Source: Hormiphora californensis
Lineage: Eukaryota > Ctenophora > Tentaculata > Cydippida > Pleurobrachiidae
Direction of reading: 5' to 3'
Length of the DNA: 64,000 bases
Assembly (NCBI GenBank): GCA_020137815.1
Contig: CM035362.1
Span: 4,936,008 to 5,000,007, forward strand
The notes beneath the pieces are model-generated. The model worked only from the letters and a program-made list of their open reading frames with translations. It searched no databases and was not told where the DNA came from. A program made the translations under genes and the position numbers. Shown piece after piece: positions 44,425 through 54,777 of the stretch (position 1 is the first letter of the stretch; each line of letters begins with the position of its first letter).

Positions 44425-46263
44425 TTACAATGACGAAGTATAAGTTTGTCGATTGCTAACTGTTTCTTTACATCCTCTGCTCTTCCTGCGGCAACCCTTT
44501 TGTTCTTCAGGGAAGAGTCCGTTAACGTCGAGGTGTAAGTAGATGTCCTCCGACAGTATTCCTGTATATAGCTTCCAGAGGTTTGGGAGGCAGGTTATGG
44601 GTCTGAAGTTCCCCGGATCGCTCATACCTTTCTTGGGGTCTTTCATCAGCAGGTATGTTCTGCCTTCCGTCATCCATCCTGGGACCTGGCCTGTAGTAAG
44701 GCTTTCATTGAGCAGCTCAGCTATCCGTCCATGGAGACATGCTGTGTGCTTGATCCAGAAGGCATGCAGCCCATCTATACCTGGGGACGACCAGTTGGTC
44801 ATTCCCTTCACACGGGTGGACACTCTTTCCGTGGTGATCTGGAAGTCCTCTTGCTGGTTGACCGCCTCAAAGTTCTCTTGGATTTCATCTAACCACTCTG
44901 CTTCAGTGTTGTGGCCGACGTCATTCTCCCATATGTCTTTCCAGAAGTTAAGTGTCCTCGTCTGGTCCTCTGGTGTGGATTCGTGCGGTATGGGGTCTGA
45001 TCCTCGTTTCTCCAACTTTCTGTAGAAGTTGCGCTGGTTGTTCTGGAACAGGTTATTGTCAGCGAAGGTCTGCTGCTTCTTCTTGTATCGTCTTATCTTT
45101 CCGGCCTTCGCTAGCAATCTCTGTTTGACCTCCTCTATTACTTGCTTATAGCCTTTCTTGGGCAGGAGTGGGTATCTTCTATAGATATTATCTATAGTTT
45201 GGAACTTCTGGGTGGCTCCTCTGCTCATTTCGGTCAGCCTGGATAGGTCTGAGCGAAGTTTGGCGACACTCTCCTCGAGTCGTCGCAGCCACATTGGTTG
45301 TTTGTTCCTTCCGGGGGAGTTACTGGTGGTTTCACTTGGTGGCTTTATACCCATTTGTTCCCGGACAACATGGGCTACCACCATCAGGAGGGTGTTCAGT
45401 GTGGTAAGGTCTGGGACTTCAAACGATCTGATGACCGGACTAAGTCGGTCGATTACCACACGTAGTTTTCCCCATGGGACCTGTCTCAGGTCAGTGACCT
45501 TGATGAGGCTCGGTTCATCAAGGAGTTTTTTGAACAGCTCTCTGGTTTCAGGGTTAGGCGCTGGTTCTTCGTTTTCCACTGGGTTTGTAGGTGCAACGGG
45601 TTCTGGAGGTGGATTGTCCTCTGGCTCAGCCTGCCGAGCCGCGTTGTCGTTCTCACGTTCAGATGTGGCCGCTTCTCTGATTTCCATGAGCCTTTGTGGT
45701 GAAAGGAGTCCCGTATGAGTTATAGAATTCATTTGGGATCTGAGCTGGGTATCAGTCTTGGCAGGGTAGGTTGTCTTTGACCATCTCTCCTCCACTCGAT
45801 TCCACACTCCTCTTATTTCTGGCTGTGAGTACCAGTGGATAAACACGAGCGTAGTGTTCATTTCTGTGGTCCATTTCGTCCGTGGCGCTCTAGTAGGGGG
45901 TGGTGGTGGGGGTGGTGGTGGGGTTGGGGCATCGGTGGTGTCCCCATTCGTTGTTGTACTGGGACCAGCGGTGTTACTATTAACCGTGAGGTCCACTACC
46001 GGGAGTACGTTTAGGCCAGTTGCTAGGGCTTGCATATCTGTCATCTCCGTCGGAGTTACCATGTGTTCAGATTTCTCTATAGATCTGAACTGCCCAGCGA
46101 GTTTTTTACCTGGCAGTGGGTCATATCCTTTATCTTCCCACAGGCGTTCTAGCCTCTTCCAGGATCCGGATGTGCCTGGGTTACTGCGGTAGTAGCAGTA
46201 TACCAAGTCTAGGTTCTCTTGCTTAGACCAGACCTTCCTTGGTTTTCGGGTGTTTGTACTCAT
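44425..46263 (-). CDS. LINE copy 1: Myb-like N-terminus and reverse-transcriptase fingers (612 codons)
   Basis: The frame starts at the ATG (46261-46263). Residues about 8-60 form a Myb/SANT-like repeat (KVWSKQENLDLVYCYY, W at helix positions) and residues about 130-185 a second (TKWTTEMNTTLVFIHWYSQ). A proline-rich linker (PPPPPPPPP near residue 115) separates them. The reverse transcriptase begins at about residue 490 with PGIDGLHAFWIKH, then FRPITCLPNLWKLYTGIL and FPEEQKGCRRKSRG, the motif that precedes motif A in this group. It ends at a stop caused by a frameshift just before motif A. It would act in target DNA recognition and cDNA synthesis at the nick. Confidence 0.9.
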   Translation of the reverse strand: MSTNTRKPRKVWSKQENLDLVYCYYRSNPGTSGSWKRLERLWEDKGYDPLPGKKLAGQFRSIEKSEHMVTPTEMTDMQALATGLNVLPVVDLTVNSNTAGPSTTTNGDTTDAPTPPPPPPPPPTRAPRTKWTTEMNTTLVFIHWYSQPEIRGVWNRVEERWSKTTYPAKTDTQLRSQMNSITHTGLLSPQRLMEIREAATSERENDNAARQAEPEDNPPPEPVAPTNPVENEEPAPNPETRELFKKLLDEPSLIKVTDLRQVPWGKLRVVIDRLSPVIRSFEVPDLTTLNTLLMVVAHVVREQMGIKPPSETTSNSPGRNKQPMWLRRLEESVAKLRSDLSRLTEMSRGATQKFQTIDNIYRRYPLLPKKGYKQVIEEVKQRLLAKAGKIRRYKKKQQTFADNNLFQNNQRNFYRKLEKRGSDPIPHESTPEDQTRTLNFWKDIWENDVGHNTEAEWLDEIQENFEAVNQQEDFQITTERVSTRVKGMTNWSSPGIDGLHAFWIKHTACLHGRIAELLNESLTTGQVPGWMTEGRTYLLMKDPKKGMSDPGNFRPITCLPNLWKLYTGILSEDIYLHLDVNGLFPEEQKGCRRKSRGCKETVSNRQTYTSSL

Positions 46264-46306
46264 GTCGTATAAGATGAGTAAGTTTTGGGGGTGAGTTTCA
46301 AACCAA

Positions 46307-46904
46307 TCATACTACTTACTAAGCAAATTGTGTAACGGTGGTCACCTAGCAACTACACTTGCACGTGCAATTATTAGAGGGACCTGGAGAGTGGAGACCT
46401 CTCTCCCAGTTGCAGTTGGGAACCAAGGGGAAATTCAATTCTGCACGTGCATTCTTTTACTTCTGTCCTGATGTCTTGCTCTTCCACCCAAAGTGCTATT
46501 CGGCAACGTTTATCTAGGTCCAGGAGAACTGCTGCTGTCAGGGAGCAGGCTAGAGAATATGACAGATTACGCCAACGTGTTCAAGCGAGCCAATCAACGA
46601 CTACGGATAGCTTTACCCAAAGTCGCCCAAGCGTGATTACTCCAGTCGAATACAGAAATCTCCAAATCGGCTACATAGCGGCCAAGTTTTCACGTGATGA
46701 ATTTCTGGAACAGCACTGCACCTCCATGACATTGATCTCTTAAATTCGCAACTCGACATTGTCAGGAAGCCCAGAGCGTACACCAACATGAGTAGGGAGA
46801 AAGTGAGAGATAGGCTAGGAACGGATGGTGCAGGTGATGTCAGCGTTCCCTAATCCAGCTATCATTTCCCCGAAATTCGCCCGTAGGGCGAACGGGCCTA
46901 CTAG
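46307..46904 (+). mobile_element. Non-autonomous Helitron inserted in LINE copy 1
   Basis: It begins TC (TCATACTACTTACTAAGC) and ends CTAG followed by T, with the hairpin GCCCGT-loop-ACGGGC just before the end. These are the hallmarks of Helitrons, which insert between A and T without duplication. The empty site is visible in LINE copy 2: 'gtttcaaaccaaatcactgt' is uninterrupted at 40449-40468. Here 'gtttcaaaccaa' and 'tcactgta' are separated by 598 bp. It contains one ORF of 98 codons. Confidence 0.85.
46447..46743 (+). CDS. 98-codon ORF carried by the Helitron
   Basis: The protein has a basic segment (RQRLSRSRRTAAVREQARE) followed by a Ser/Thr/Gln-rich stretch. The same strand continues after a stop with further open words (LNSQLDIVRKPRAY). 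It may be the remains of a Helitron replicase N-terminus or a captured host fragment; I cannot tell which. No Rep or helicase motif is present, so it cannot mobilise the element. Confidence 0.4.
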   Translation: MHSFTSVLMSCSSTQSAIRQRLSRSRRTAAVREQAREYDRLRQRVQASQSTTTDSFTQSRPSVITPVEYRNLQIGYIAAKFSRDEFLEQHCTSMTLIS

Positions 46905-47134
46905 TCACTGTATATTCATAGTCATCGGTTTGTTGAAAGAAGAGCCGGGTTTGGGGGTCTTAACACTGACACCGGTGAGCAGCGGTAACGGAATCCCACC
47001 GCCACATTTGGTCCGTTAGTAGATGGTTTGCCCGTCCATCCTTGCAGCTTTTCAGCACGAACCGACACTTTCAGCGTACGGGTGTGTATCTATATAATAT
47101 GTTGGATCTGGGACAGGGGCCAGTGTGAAGCATT
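46905..47134 (-). other. 5' leader of LINE copy 1
   Basis: Nearly identical to 40465-40695 and in the same relation to the tandem array. The join to the LINE body is broken by the Helitron. Confidence 0.82.
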
Positions 47135-48005
47135 ATGATCAACGGGAACGGGGTAAACTATCCTCTCCGGAACGGGGCAACTATCATCTGTGGAGCGGGG
47201 TGAACTATCCTCTCTGGAACGGGGTAAACTATCCTCTCAGGAACGGGGTATGGGGTAGACTATCCTCTCTGGGACGGGGCAACTATCCTCTGTGAAGCGG
47301 GGTAAACTATCCTCTCTGGAACGGGGTAAACTATCCTCTCAGGAACGGGGTATGGGGTAGACTATCCTCTCTGGGACGGGGCAACTATCCTCTGTGAAGC
47401 GGGGTAAACTATCCTCTCTGGGACGGGGCAACTATCCTCTGTGAAGCGGGGTAACTATCCTCTCAGGAACGGGGTATGGGGTAGACTATCCTCTCTGGGA
47501 CGGGGCAACTATCCTCTGTGAAGCGGGGTAAACTATCCTCTCTGGCATGGGGTAAACTATCTTCTCAGGAACGGGGTATGGGGTAGACTATCCTCTCTGG
47601 GACGGGGCAACTATCCTCTGTGAAGCGGGGTAAACTATCCTCTCTGGAACGGTGTAAACTATCCTCTCAGGAACGGGGTATGGGGTAGACTATCCTCTCT
47701 GGGACGGGGCAACTATCCTCTGTGAAGCGGGGTAACTATCCTCTCAGGAACGGGGTATGGGGTAGACTATCCTCTCTGGGACGGGGCAACTATCCTCTGT
47801 GAAGCGGGGTAAACTATCCTCTCTGGAACGGGGTATGGGGTAGACTATCCTCTCTGGGACGGGGCAACTATCCTCTGTGAAGCGGGGTAAACTATCCTCT
47901 CCGGAGCGGTGTAAACTATCCTCTCCGGAATGGGGTAACTATCCTCTCCGGGACGGGGCTACTATCCTCTGACGGGTAAACTATCTTTGGGACGGGTAGG
48001 AATTA
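47135..48005. repeat. Tandem array upstream of LINE copy 1
   Basis: Monomers 'actatcctctctgggacgggg', 'caactatcctctgtgaagcgg' and 'ctatcctctcaggaacgggg' (with 'tatggggtag') alternate in higher-order units of about 100-130 bp. They share the core with the array at 40696-41745 but have their own variants, so the two arrays have been homogenised separately. Confidence 0.9.
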
Positions 48006-49270
48006 CGGGCAACTATCTCTGTGACATCAACTCTCATCTGACGAGCCGCCATATCTCTCTCCTCTCAGCCCTTTATACTATATCCAAAGCCTGCCTGACC
48101 TATCCCAACAAACCCCACGCCAATTCAACAGCAACTGAGACGACCCGCTCAGGTAGCGGTCACTGACAAGAGACAATGCCCAGTCTCGCCTGTCGGGGCA
48201 GACCCTCCGAACAATCTAGAGACCATGTTAAGCCCGTCTGATGACCATGGCCGTGATAGCATGCAACGCTCCGAACTTGAGCAGCCCCAAGCAGAAAGTG
48301 AAGATTTCTGTCTTCTTCTGCTCCCGAGTTTTGTTTCCCATCGAAGGAGGGAATTACCCGTCCGATCCTTTCCATCTGGCAACCCCATTGGTAGATGACC
48401 GGTGTGAAGGGAGGGGAATTAGGAGCCCTATCCTAAGATGGGGAATTAGGAATAGGTCAAGTGACCTAACATCTCCCTCATCCCTGGCCCCTGTACGTGC
48501 CCGAATTTCAATATGTGCGCCCACACAAGTGCATTAGATTCTAACTTTTATCCCAATGCCCTAATGGAATTTTCTATTAATAAGCCCCTTTTAGGGAAAA
48601 TCTCATCAACCAGTGCTTTGGTGTGGGTTTCGATAATGTTTCTCAAGATGAGTTTTTTTCTCCTCTCTCTCCACTCTCCACGTCTCTCTCTATCGCTACC
48701 AACTTACAAACTAAATAAATAAAATTAATCGACGTCCATGATCACAACACAAACAACTCCCGACCCATTTGTCCTAAATAAAATAAAATAATAAAATATA
48801 GTTGCCCCAAACAAATGACAAACCTAAACACCCGTAACATGTAGAATCTGCTGCCGCTCTACAGTTCAGAGGAATTATGAAGTGGGTTCCTGGGACAGCT
48901 TTACCTTCCTCCTTCAGTTTCAACAACAAGCTTTTTCCGTTCATTAGTCCGTTTCTTCTACTGTTCTATCTATAGAGCTATAAAAGACTTTGCCAAACTT
49001 TGTCGTTCCCTTTCAGCAGGGAATTTCGTTCTTCGACGGATTGAAATTTGAGCTTTCTCACTCTCAGCACTACTTTCACAGGTCTTTGCCGAGAGGACTG
49101 CTTTCCCAAGCGCTTCGGCGGATTGCAGGCTTTCGGATCCCTGTTTTTTTTTCAAGCTCACCCAAAAAAAGAGACTTATTGAGTTTCAAGCTTCTCACCA
49201 TTTACATTGTCTTTCAACTCTTCCAATCCATGGATGATTATGTTACAACCCACTGTCCTCCGATTCTGCC
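48006..49270. other. Region beyond the LINE array, no gene recognised
   Basis: Short ORFs of 60-98 codons occur on both strands (for example 48149-48388 - and 48241-48537 +), but they overlap each other antisense and show no family features. Some of the first 400 bp may still belong to the LINE 5' end. There is a small TC tract near 48660. Confidence 0.4.
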
Positions 49271-49276
49271 AAAACG

Positions 49277-49800
49277 CTGCGCATGGACGGCGCTCGTGGT
49301 GTCCGGTGTCCGCGGACACCCAGACCAAAAAAACGGAGAGAGAAAAAGAAGAAAAAATGGAAAAAACAAAAGAATTTGAAAAAAATCGGTGAAAACTGCG
49401 AAATTTTGATTTGCGCGCAGCCTGGTTGTCCGGATCTCTGGTCTGCCGGACACACAGGTTCCTGCGTCGCACCGTAACGCACGGCAGAGCATAACGGTTC
49501 TTCCGCGCGCACACATGCATTTGCATGACTGCAGGGGTGTCCTGTTCACCCAGAACTTGTGTGCGCGCGGATGAAGTTATTTTTGTTGTGATCATACACT
49601 TTCATTCATTCATCTTTTTTTCCATTTTTCACAAAAGGCTTCATAAATGCTTAAAATCGTTTAAAAAACTCCTCCAAATGTCCCAATTTTCGGGGGGTCT
49701 TCGCCCTTACAACCCCCACCGGGGCTTGCAAGCCCTGGACCCTGCCCTGCTGGGGCTCTGCCCCCTACACACCCCCCCGCCCCGGGGCTGCGCCCCCTGG
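49277..49800. repeat. Dispersed repeat 'ggcgctcgtgg..ctggaccctgcttgtggg', copy 1
   Basis: About 520 bp that recur in the same orientation at 50709-51235. Shared landmarks, in order, are 'ggacggcgctcgtgg', 'gcgcgcag', 'gtaacgcacggca', 'tttttcacaaaagg' and 'gggctgcgcccc', then 'ctggaccctgcttgtggg'. The C/G-rich end resembles tail motifs of short retroelements, but no tail is defined. ORFs within are shadows. Confidence 0.82.
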
Positions 49801-49849
49801 ACCCTGCTTGTGGGTGTAAGCGTAAATACTCACTCGGTTCTTTCACACA

Positions 49850-50150
49850 ATCACATTTTTGGACATTTTTTGGCCATAACTCAGCCATTTTTTGACCCAA
49901 TTTTGCAAAATCTTGTCGCATTGGGAAGAGGACAGTGAGACTTTAAAATGAGCCTAGAAATAATCGGCGCAAAATGTCGCGTTATTGCGTAAATGCGCGT
50001 TTTCGCCATAGGCGCGCCGCGCATTTTGCGCCGGATTTTTCATTTTCTAAAGCTCATTGGAAAGCTCTAATGTCCTTCTTTCGCAATGAGCCCCAAGAGT
50101 TTGCAACTTGGTCAAGACATGGTGAGTTATGGCCACAAACGTCAAAAAAG
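49850..50150. repeat. Inverted repeat between the two dispersed copies
   Basis: 'tttttggccataactcagcc' on the left matches, in inverse, 'gtgagttatggccacaaac' near 50122. The inner words 'gcgcaaaatg' and 'cgcattttgcgcc' pair likewise. The layout resembles the GGGTCACC foldback at 12386-12779, whose arms also contain 'gtcataactctgcc' and 'gcgccgatttc'; it may be a distant relative. Confidence 0.65.
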
Positions 50151-50254
50151 GTAAGAACCGAGTGGTTTTTACCGCTTATACCGCTTGTTGGGGGGTTTTC
50201 ATTCACCCCCCACAAAGGGTCCCCCTGACTCTCTCTTCCTCCCCCTGTCCCCTT

Positions 50255-50500
50255 ACAGCCCCATCACTATTCTTCTTGCCAACTTCCCAGCATTCCTTCC
50301 CCTGCGGCTGGCGCAGCGTGTGATAAGGCAACGCTGTCACTCGTTCAAACCCTACAGCAATCCGACACCGGTGTCTCAGATAATAAACGCACACCACGTC
50401 CGGCACATGGTGACCTGGCAAAGTGTTACAACACCGAAGTGTTCAACCCTAACTCTAAAACCAAACAATACTCTGCAGCGGCGGAATTTTTTCAAAGTTC
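50255..50500 (+). other. Open fragment of unknown origin
   Basis: One frame is open over about 75 codons and has protein-like composition (LSLVQTLQQSDTGVSDNK and LAKCYNTEVFNPNSKTK). It has no identifiable start, no clear splice sites and no recognised domain. It lies between repeats and could be part of a decayed transposable element. Confidence 0.25.
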
Positions 50501-50708
50501 CCGAGCGCGAGCGTAAAAAAACGGTGCGCGCGCATGCGCGGCGTTGATTATGGTTTTGCGCGTGTCAATTCGCGTCGCAAAATCACTGACAAAGAATTTT
50601 ACATTTTTATTTTCATATGTTGGCCGCCAACCCCCCCCCCCCCAAAAAAAATTTTCAAAAAAAAATCTTGGTTTGCAAGCAAAAAAATCTTTGTTGCATA
50701 CAACCAGG

Positions 50709-51235
50709 GACGGCGCTCGTGGGTGTCCGGTCCGCGACAACCAACCAAAAAGACGGATAGTCGAAAAGAAGAAAAATGAAAAAAACAAAAAATTTGAAAA
50801 AAATGGTGAAATCTGTCGAAAATTTTGATTGCGCGCAGGAGCGTGTGTCCGGACTCTGCCGAACACCCCAGGGTTCACTGCGCGCACCTGTAACGCACGG
50901 CAGGAGATAAAGAGGGTTATTCCGCACCGCACAGTGCATTTGACTAGGACCAGGTGTGTCCGGTCACCCAGAAGTTGTGTGAGGCGCGGATTGATTTTTT
51001 CTTGTGATCAGAAAACTTTCATCTTTTTTTTCTATTTTTCACAAAAGGAGTTCAGAAATGCTAAAATCGTTTAAAAAGCCTCAAAATGTCCGACATTTTC
51101 GGGGGTCGCCCTCCCCCCTCAACCCCCACGGTGCTTCGGCAAGCCCCTGGACCCTGCTGCGGGGCTCTGCCCCCCCTACACCCCCCGCGGGCTGCGCCCC
51201 TGGACCCTGCTTGTGGGGGGTTTCCCCCCCACACC
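50709..51235. repeat. Dispersed repeat, copy 2
   Basis: Second copy of the repeat at 49277-49800, in the same orientation, about 85-90% similar by eye. Beyond the shared end it continues into 'cccggacacccagggac' and then unrelated sequence. Confidence 0.82.
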
Positions 51236-51324
51236 CCGGACCGAGGCTGCCGCCCCTGGCCCCGGACACCCAGGGACTTGCTGGGCCGAAAGGCCCCAGC
51301 GCCCGTCCCTGATATCAAAAACGA

Positions 51325-51472
51325 CGCCCCATTGATCAAACTCTACGAAGGAATGAGCAAGGTTCCAAGACAGCAATCATACGGTAAACGGGTTTTCGAG
51401 AAGTTGAAGGAGGGACATTCTCCATTGGTCATGAACAAGCGGTGGATAGCTATGAGTTTCACAAAGTCTTGA
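51325..51472 (+). other. Short open fragment with protein-like composition
   Basis: The frame LIKLYEGMSKVPRQQSYGKR, followed by KEGHSPLVMNKRWIAMSF and a stop, is open across the boundary of the dispersed repeat. It looks like the end of a coding sequence of a decayed element or gene, but I do not recognise it. Confidence 0.25.
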
Positions 51473-51838
51473 CAGACACTCTCATCCCGAATCTCAACAA
51501 GATAACAGGAGAACCGACGCTGAAGTGATGGCTCACCTCGAACAGGTTACGGTTCTCATTACTGAGTGACTCCTCATAGCCTGAGAGGAATCGGAGGAGA
51601 TCGCCATTCGCCAACCCTAGCTGACACTGAGCTTGTTCGTGAAGTGAATAAAAAGGATAAAAAATTATCAAACCGTGATTAATTAACTTATTTTGCAACT
51701 TGAAAACGCTGCCTTATCCCGCCAGCAGGTTTGTGCACAAGGTTTGCCAACGGGCGTGCAAAGTTAAAATCTGGCCAGCGTTATAATTGTCCATTTTATT
51801 AACTGTTCCTACCCCCCAAGTGTCGGGCGACGGAGGTT

Positions 51839-52309
51839 TTACAGACACAGAATGTTAGTTAGACACATAATAGATATTAGATCTGTATGATGGTATACAA
51901 ATCCCTGGAATAATGGGAGTCGGATACATATCCAGAATGCTGCAAAGACGGAAAACAAAAACCGATGTTTAAGAGTCGACTGTGGACACACGAAGACTGG
52001 AGAGGTTACACAGTAACTACAACTACAAAACCACTGGAGATGAGGTCTTTTAGTCAAGCTGCTCCGAGGATCTGGAATTTCGCCTACCAAAGAAATTCGA
52101 CCACGGAAACCTTGCCGAGTTAAAAAGCCTTGAAAACCCATATGTTTACTTGGCTTATGGACCTGAATAAACCTCATCGCATTATTATCGCACCACACAT
52201 CTTCCCCGGCACAATCTACCCGCACCATTTCCTGGGCACCAGCCCAGTTAACTTCACAGTAAATCCGCTGTTGTCCCCCAGGCTCCAGCGCCGCACATAA
52301 ACGCTTCAT
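51839..52309 (-). other. Unrecognised 156-codon ORF
   Basis: The longest simple ORF in this part. Its N-terminal half (EPGGQQRIYCEVNWAGAQEM, VDCAGEDVWCDNNAM) looks protein-like; the C-terminal half is hydrophobic and Phe-rich. No conserved motif is recognised, and there is no visible splice or promoter context. It may be transposon-derived or chance. Confidence 0.25.
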
Positions 52310-52379
52310 TATTCCTGCCTATACTATTCCTTGGGCATGCGGTTCTAAATCATGCATCCTGTTCACAACTTTTGGGAAA

Positions 52380-53010
52380 TAGATCCCTCCCTGGCCTTAC
52401 CTGGTTCGTTCCTGAGTTTCCAGACCCACAACTCAGCTCCCTTATATCCCACCATGACTTGTCGTCCAATCATACATCATTCATTCCTGGAAACTAAATA
52501 GTCTGACCTCCCTGTCCTTACAATGGTTCGCTCCCCTGGGCTCTCGTGTCTGTCTGCTGTCTCCTCGCTATCACGACCACGACGCCTACTTCCAGGACCC
52601 GCACTCCAGCTCTCCTCTATATCCTCACCTATGACCTGCTTTCCTAATTCCTACATCATTCTTCCTGGAACTAAAGGTTAAACCCCTCCCTGTCCTCACC
52701 TGGTTGCGTCCTAGGTTCTCGTGTCCTGTCTGCTGTCTCTCGCTACCATTGCCACCACGCCCTACTTCCAGACCCACACTCTAGCTCCCCTATCCCACCT
52801 ATGACCTGCTTTCCATCCTACATCATTTCTTCCCTGGAACTAAATAGTCTACCCCTCCCTTCCTTACCTGTCTCGTTCCTGGGTCCCCGTGTCCTGGGTG
52901 CGGTCTCTCTTCTTCCAGACCCTCTCTCCAGCTCCCTTACATCCCCCTATGACCTACTGTCTCTATTCTGGCACCATTCCTTCCTATTCCTTCCCTGCAT
53001 CCCTTCCTAC
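52380..53010. repeat. Tandem repeat of about 150-160 bp, four imperfect copies
   Basis: Each unit contains 'cctccctgtccttacctgg', 'gggttctcgtgtcctgtctg', 'cttccagacccacactcc', 'agctcccctat' and 'cctatgacctgctttcc'. Copies begin near 52388, 52520, 52684 and 52852. The + ORF at 52801-53070 is within the repeat and not coding. Confidence 0.8.
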
Positions 53011-53039
53011 TTTCTAACCATTCCTTCCTACATCTACCT

Positions 53040-54700
53040 GAGACTTAGTAGAGGGACCCACCATGACTGAGTCAATGAGTTAATATTTTCAAGGTGCATT
53101 TTGTGTAAATTGTTAACATTTTCTGGCCTCTGAGTTGTTTACAAGTTTGAGTAGCTGAGGTTCAGACGGGGCTAGTTTTATATGCCGAAAATGAAGAAAG
53201 AAGACCCATACATACCGTTTTAAAACGTTTTTTTCTCGATAAAACCTAGTCAAGGACTCTTAGTTGGTGTTGTGTTTGAAAGACAGCTAATTTATTATTT
53301 ATTACGAACTGTGCGCATGTTTTGTGATTGTTTGTTTTGTCTGTGAATGTGTTTTGTAAGTGTGTAGCATGTTTTTGTATTACCGTTTTGTATTGACTGT
53401 TTGATGTTGTGTTTTTGCGTCTGTGACTTTGTGTATTCTGTTTAATCTGTTTTTATGTTTGTCTGCTTGTTTTGTAGTTCATTACCTTGTTTTTCATAAC
53501 CCCTTGTTCCTCGTATTTTGTGCATCTAATGCTACTGGATGTGTATCACTGTCTCTAAGTATTGTTTAAACCGCTTTAGGAAACCGCTGATGTGAACTGT
53601 ATAGTTTCATCACTCTCAGCCTTGTATCACTTTTATTGGTGTATGGTGTAAGAGCGGGACAAGTTATATCTTATTTTGAGTACTTTGTGATAAATTGTGC
53701 GTAAACTTAAACTTAAACTTTCGCTCTTTATCACATGTTAACGTGTACGCGCGCAGCGTAATTAAATATCGCACGCGCACGAGTTAGGGGTGAACATTTG
53801 AATAAAAATGGACTTTTATCTGATTTTTAATAACTGTCGTTTTTTTAGAGTTTTTAAATTTTCTTAAAATGACCATAAGTTCGGTTCCTGATGAGATAGA
53901 GACTTGAATTTGGAGGTTATGAAGATCCTGGTAAGTTCTTCCGACCCTCCAATTTCAAGTCTCTTCTTATCAGGAACCGGAGATATGACAAACTTTGTTA
54001 TTTTTGAGAAACGACAGTTATTTAAAATCCGACTTTAAAATCTGGGTGCTTGGTGAGTGCTGACAAACGGTTTTTAGGATTAGGACTAATTGCTGAAGTA
54101 GGGTTTGGGTTGGGGTTAGGCCTTGACATTTCCTAACAATAACCTTTGAATTAGCCAAAACGGTTCAGTGGTTGGGCGGTTAGAGCCATTTTAGTGATCA
54201 ACTTTTTTGCCGGTGCACCTGTAAAAGGTCACCCAACATCCAGATCGTAACGGGCCCCTTAAAATTGCTAACAATTCATCGATTTTGGCGGTCGATACGG
54301 GTTAGGGTCCGTAGTGTCTGGTTTGGGTTTGGTTTGGGGTTTCGTTAGTGCTATCGTTTGCTATACGATACGTTTAGTTTACTTACAATTGGTCATTGGT
54401 TGCGGGGCTATAGCCGTTTAAAAAGTCGTCTAGAAAATAAAAGTGTACTCTTTTGGTAGAGCGTACCTGTAACAGGCTGCAAGACACCCAGATTAATCAC
54501 GCCCGGTTCAACTTCCAAATTCGGAAAATTTCTGACGTAAATGTCACACGCGTAACGAGTTTGACCAATCATTGCGAAGATTAAGTTAAACTTTTCCTAT
54601 CAGAAGATATAGTTATAATGAAAAGCGTCAGAAAGCCAGCTAGAACTCTGAGAACCTTTCCACTGAGATACCAGAGGGTGTTGGTGTATCACAGGACAGT
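53040..54700. other. T-rich intergenic DNA with a small foldback
   Basis: 53230-53720 is T/G-rich with no gene. At about 53815-54035 'aataactgtcgtttt' and 'gagacttgaatttggaggt' are inversely repeated ('aacgacagttattt', 'cctccaatttcaagtctc'), forming a foldback of about 220 bp. 54040-54600 has GGTTAGGGTT-like words but no coding exon. Confidence 0.55.
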
Positions 54701-54777
54701 ATTTCATTCAAATGTAAGGGCTGTGGAAAACCAGTGTTATCACCCTCGAATCAGGGTACCGACTTGTTAAAACAGCC

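Larger units (their letters stand above)
42710..46306 (-). mobile_element. R2/NeSL-like LINE, copy 1 (body)
   Basis: A non-LTR retrotransposon with one long protein now in three main frames: 46263-44425, 44402-43863, and 43328-42710 with a decayed piece between. Domain order is two Myb-like DNA-binding repeats, reverse transcriptase, CCHC knuckle, restriction-like endonuclease. This is the architecture of the R2/NeSL/CRE group of site-specific LINEs, which lack an AP endonuclease. The 5' leader (46905-47130) and tandem array (47135-48005) belong to the same copy and are separated from the body by a Helitron. Frameshifts near 44410 and in 43330-43860 make it inactive as sequenced. Confidence 0.9.

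Noticed and set aside
45212-46192. Plus-strand ORFs of 112-168 codons opposite the LINE
   Set aside because: Antisense shadows of the 612-codon LINE frame.
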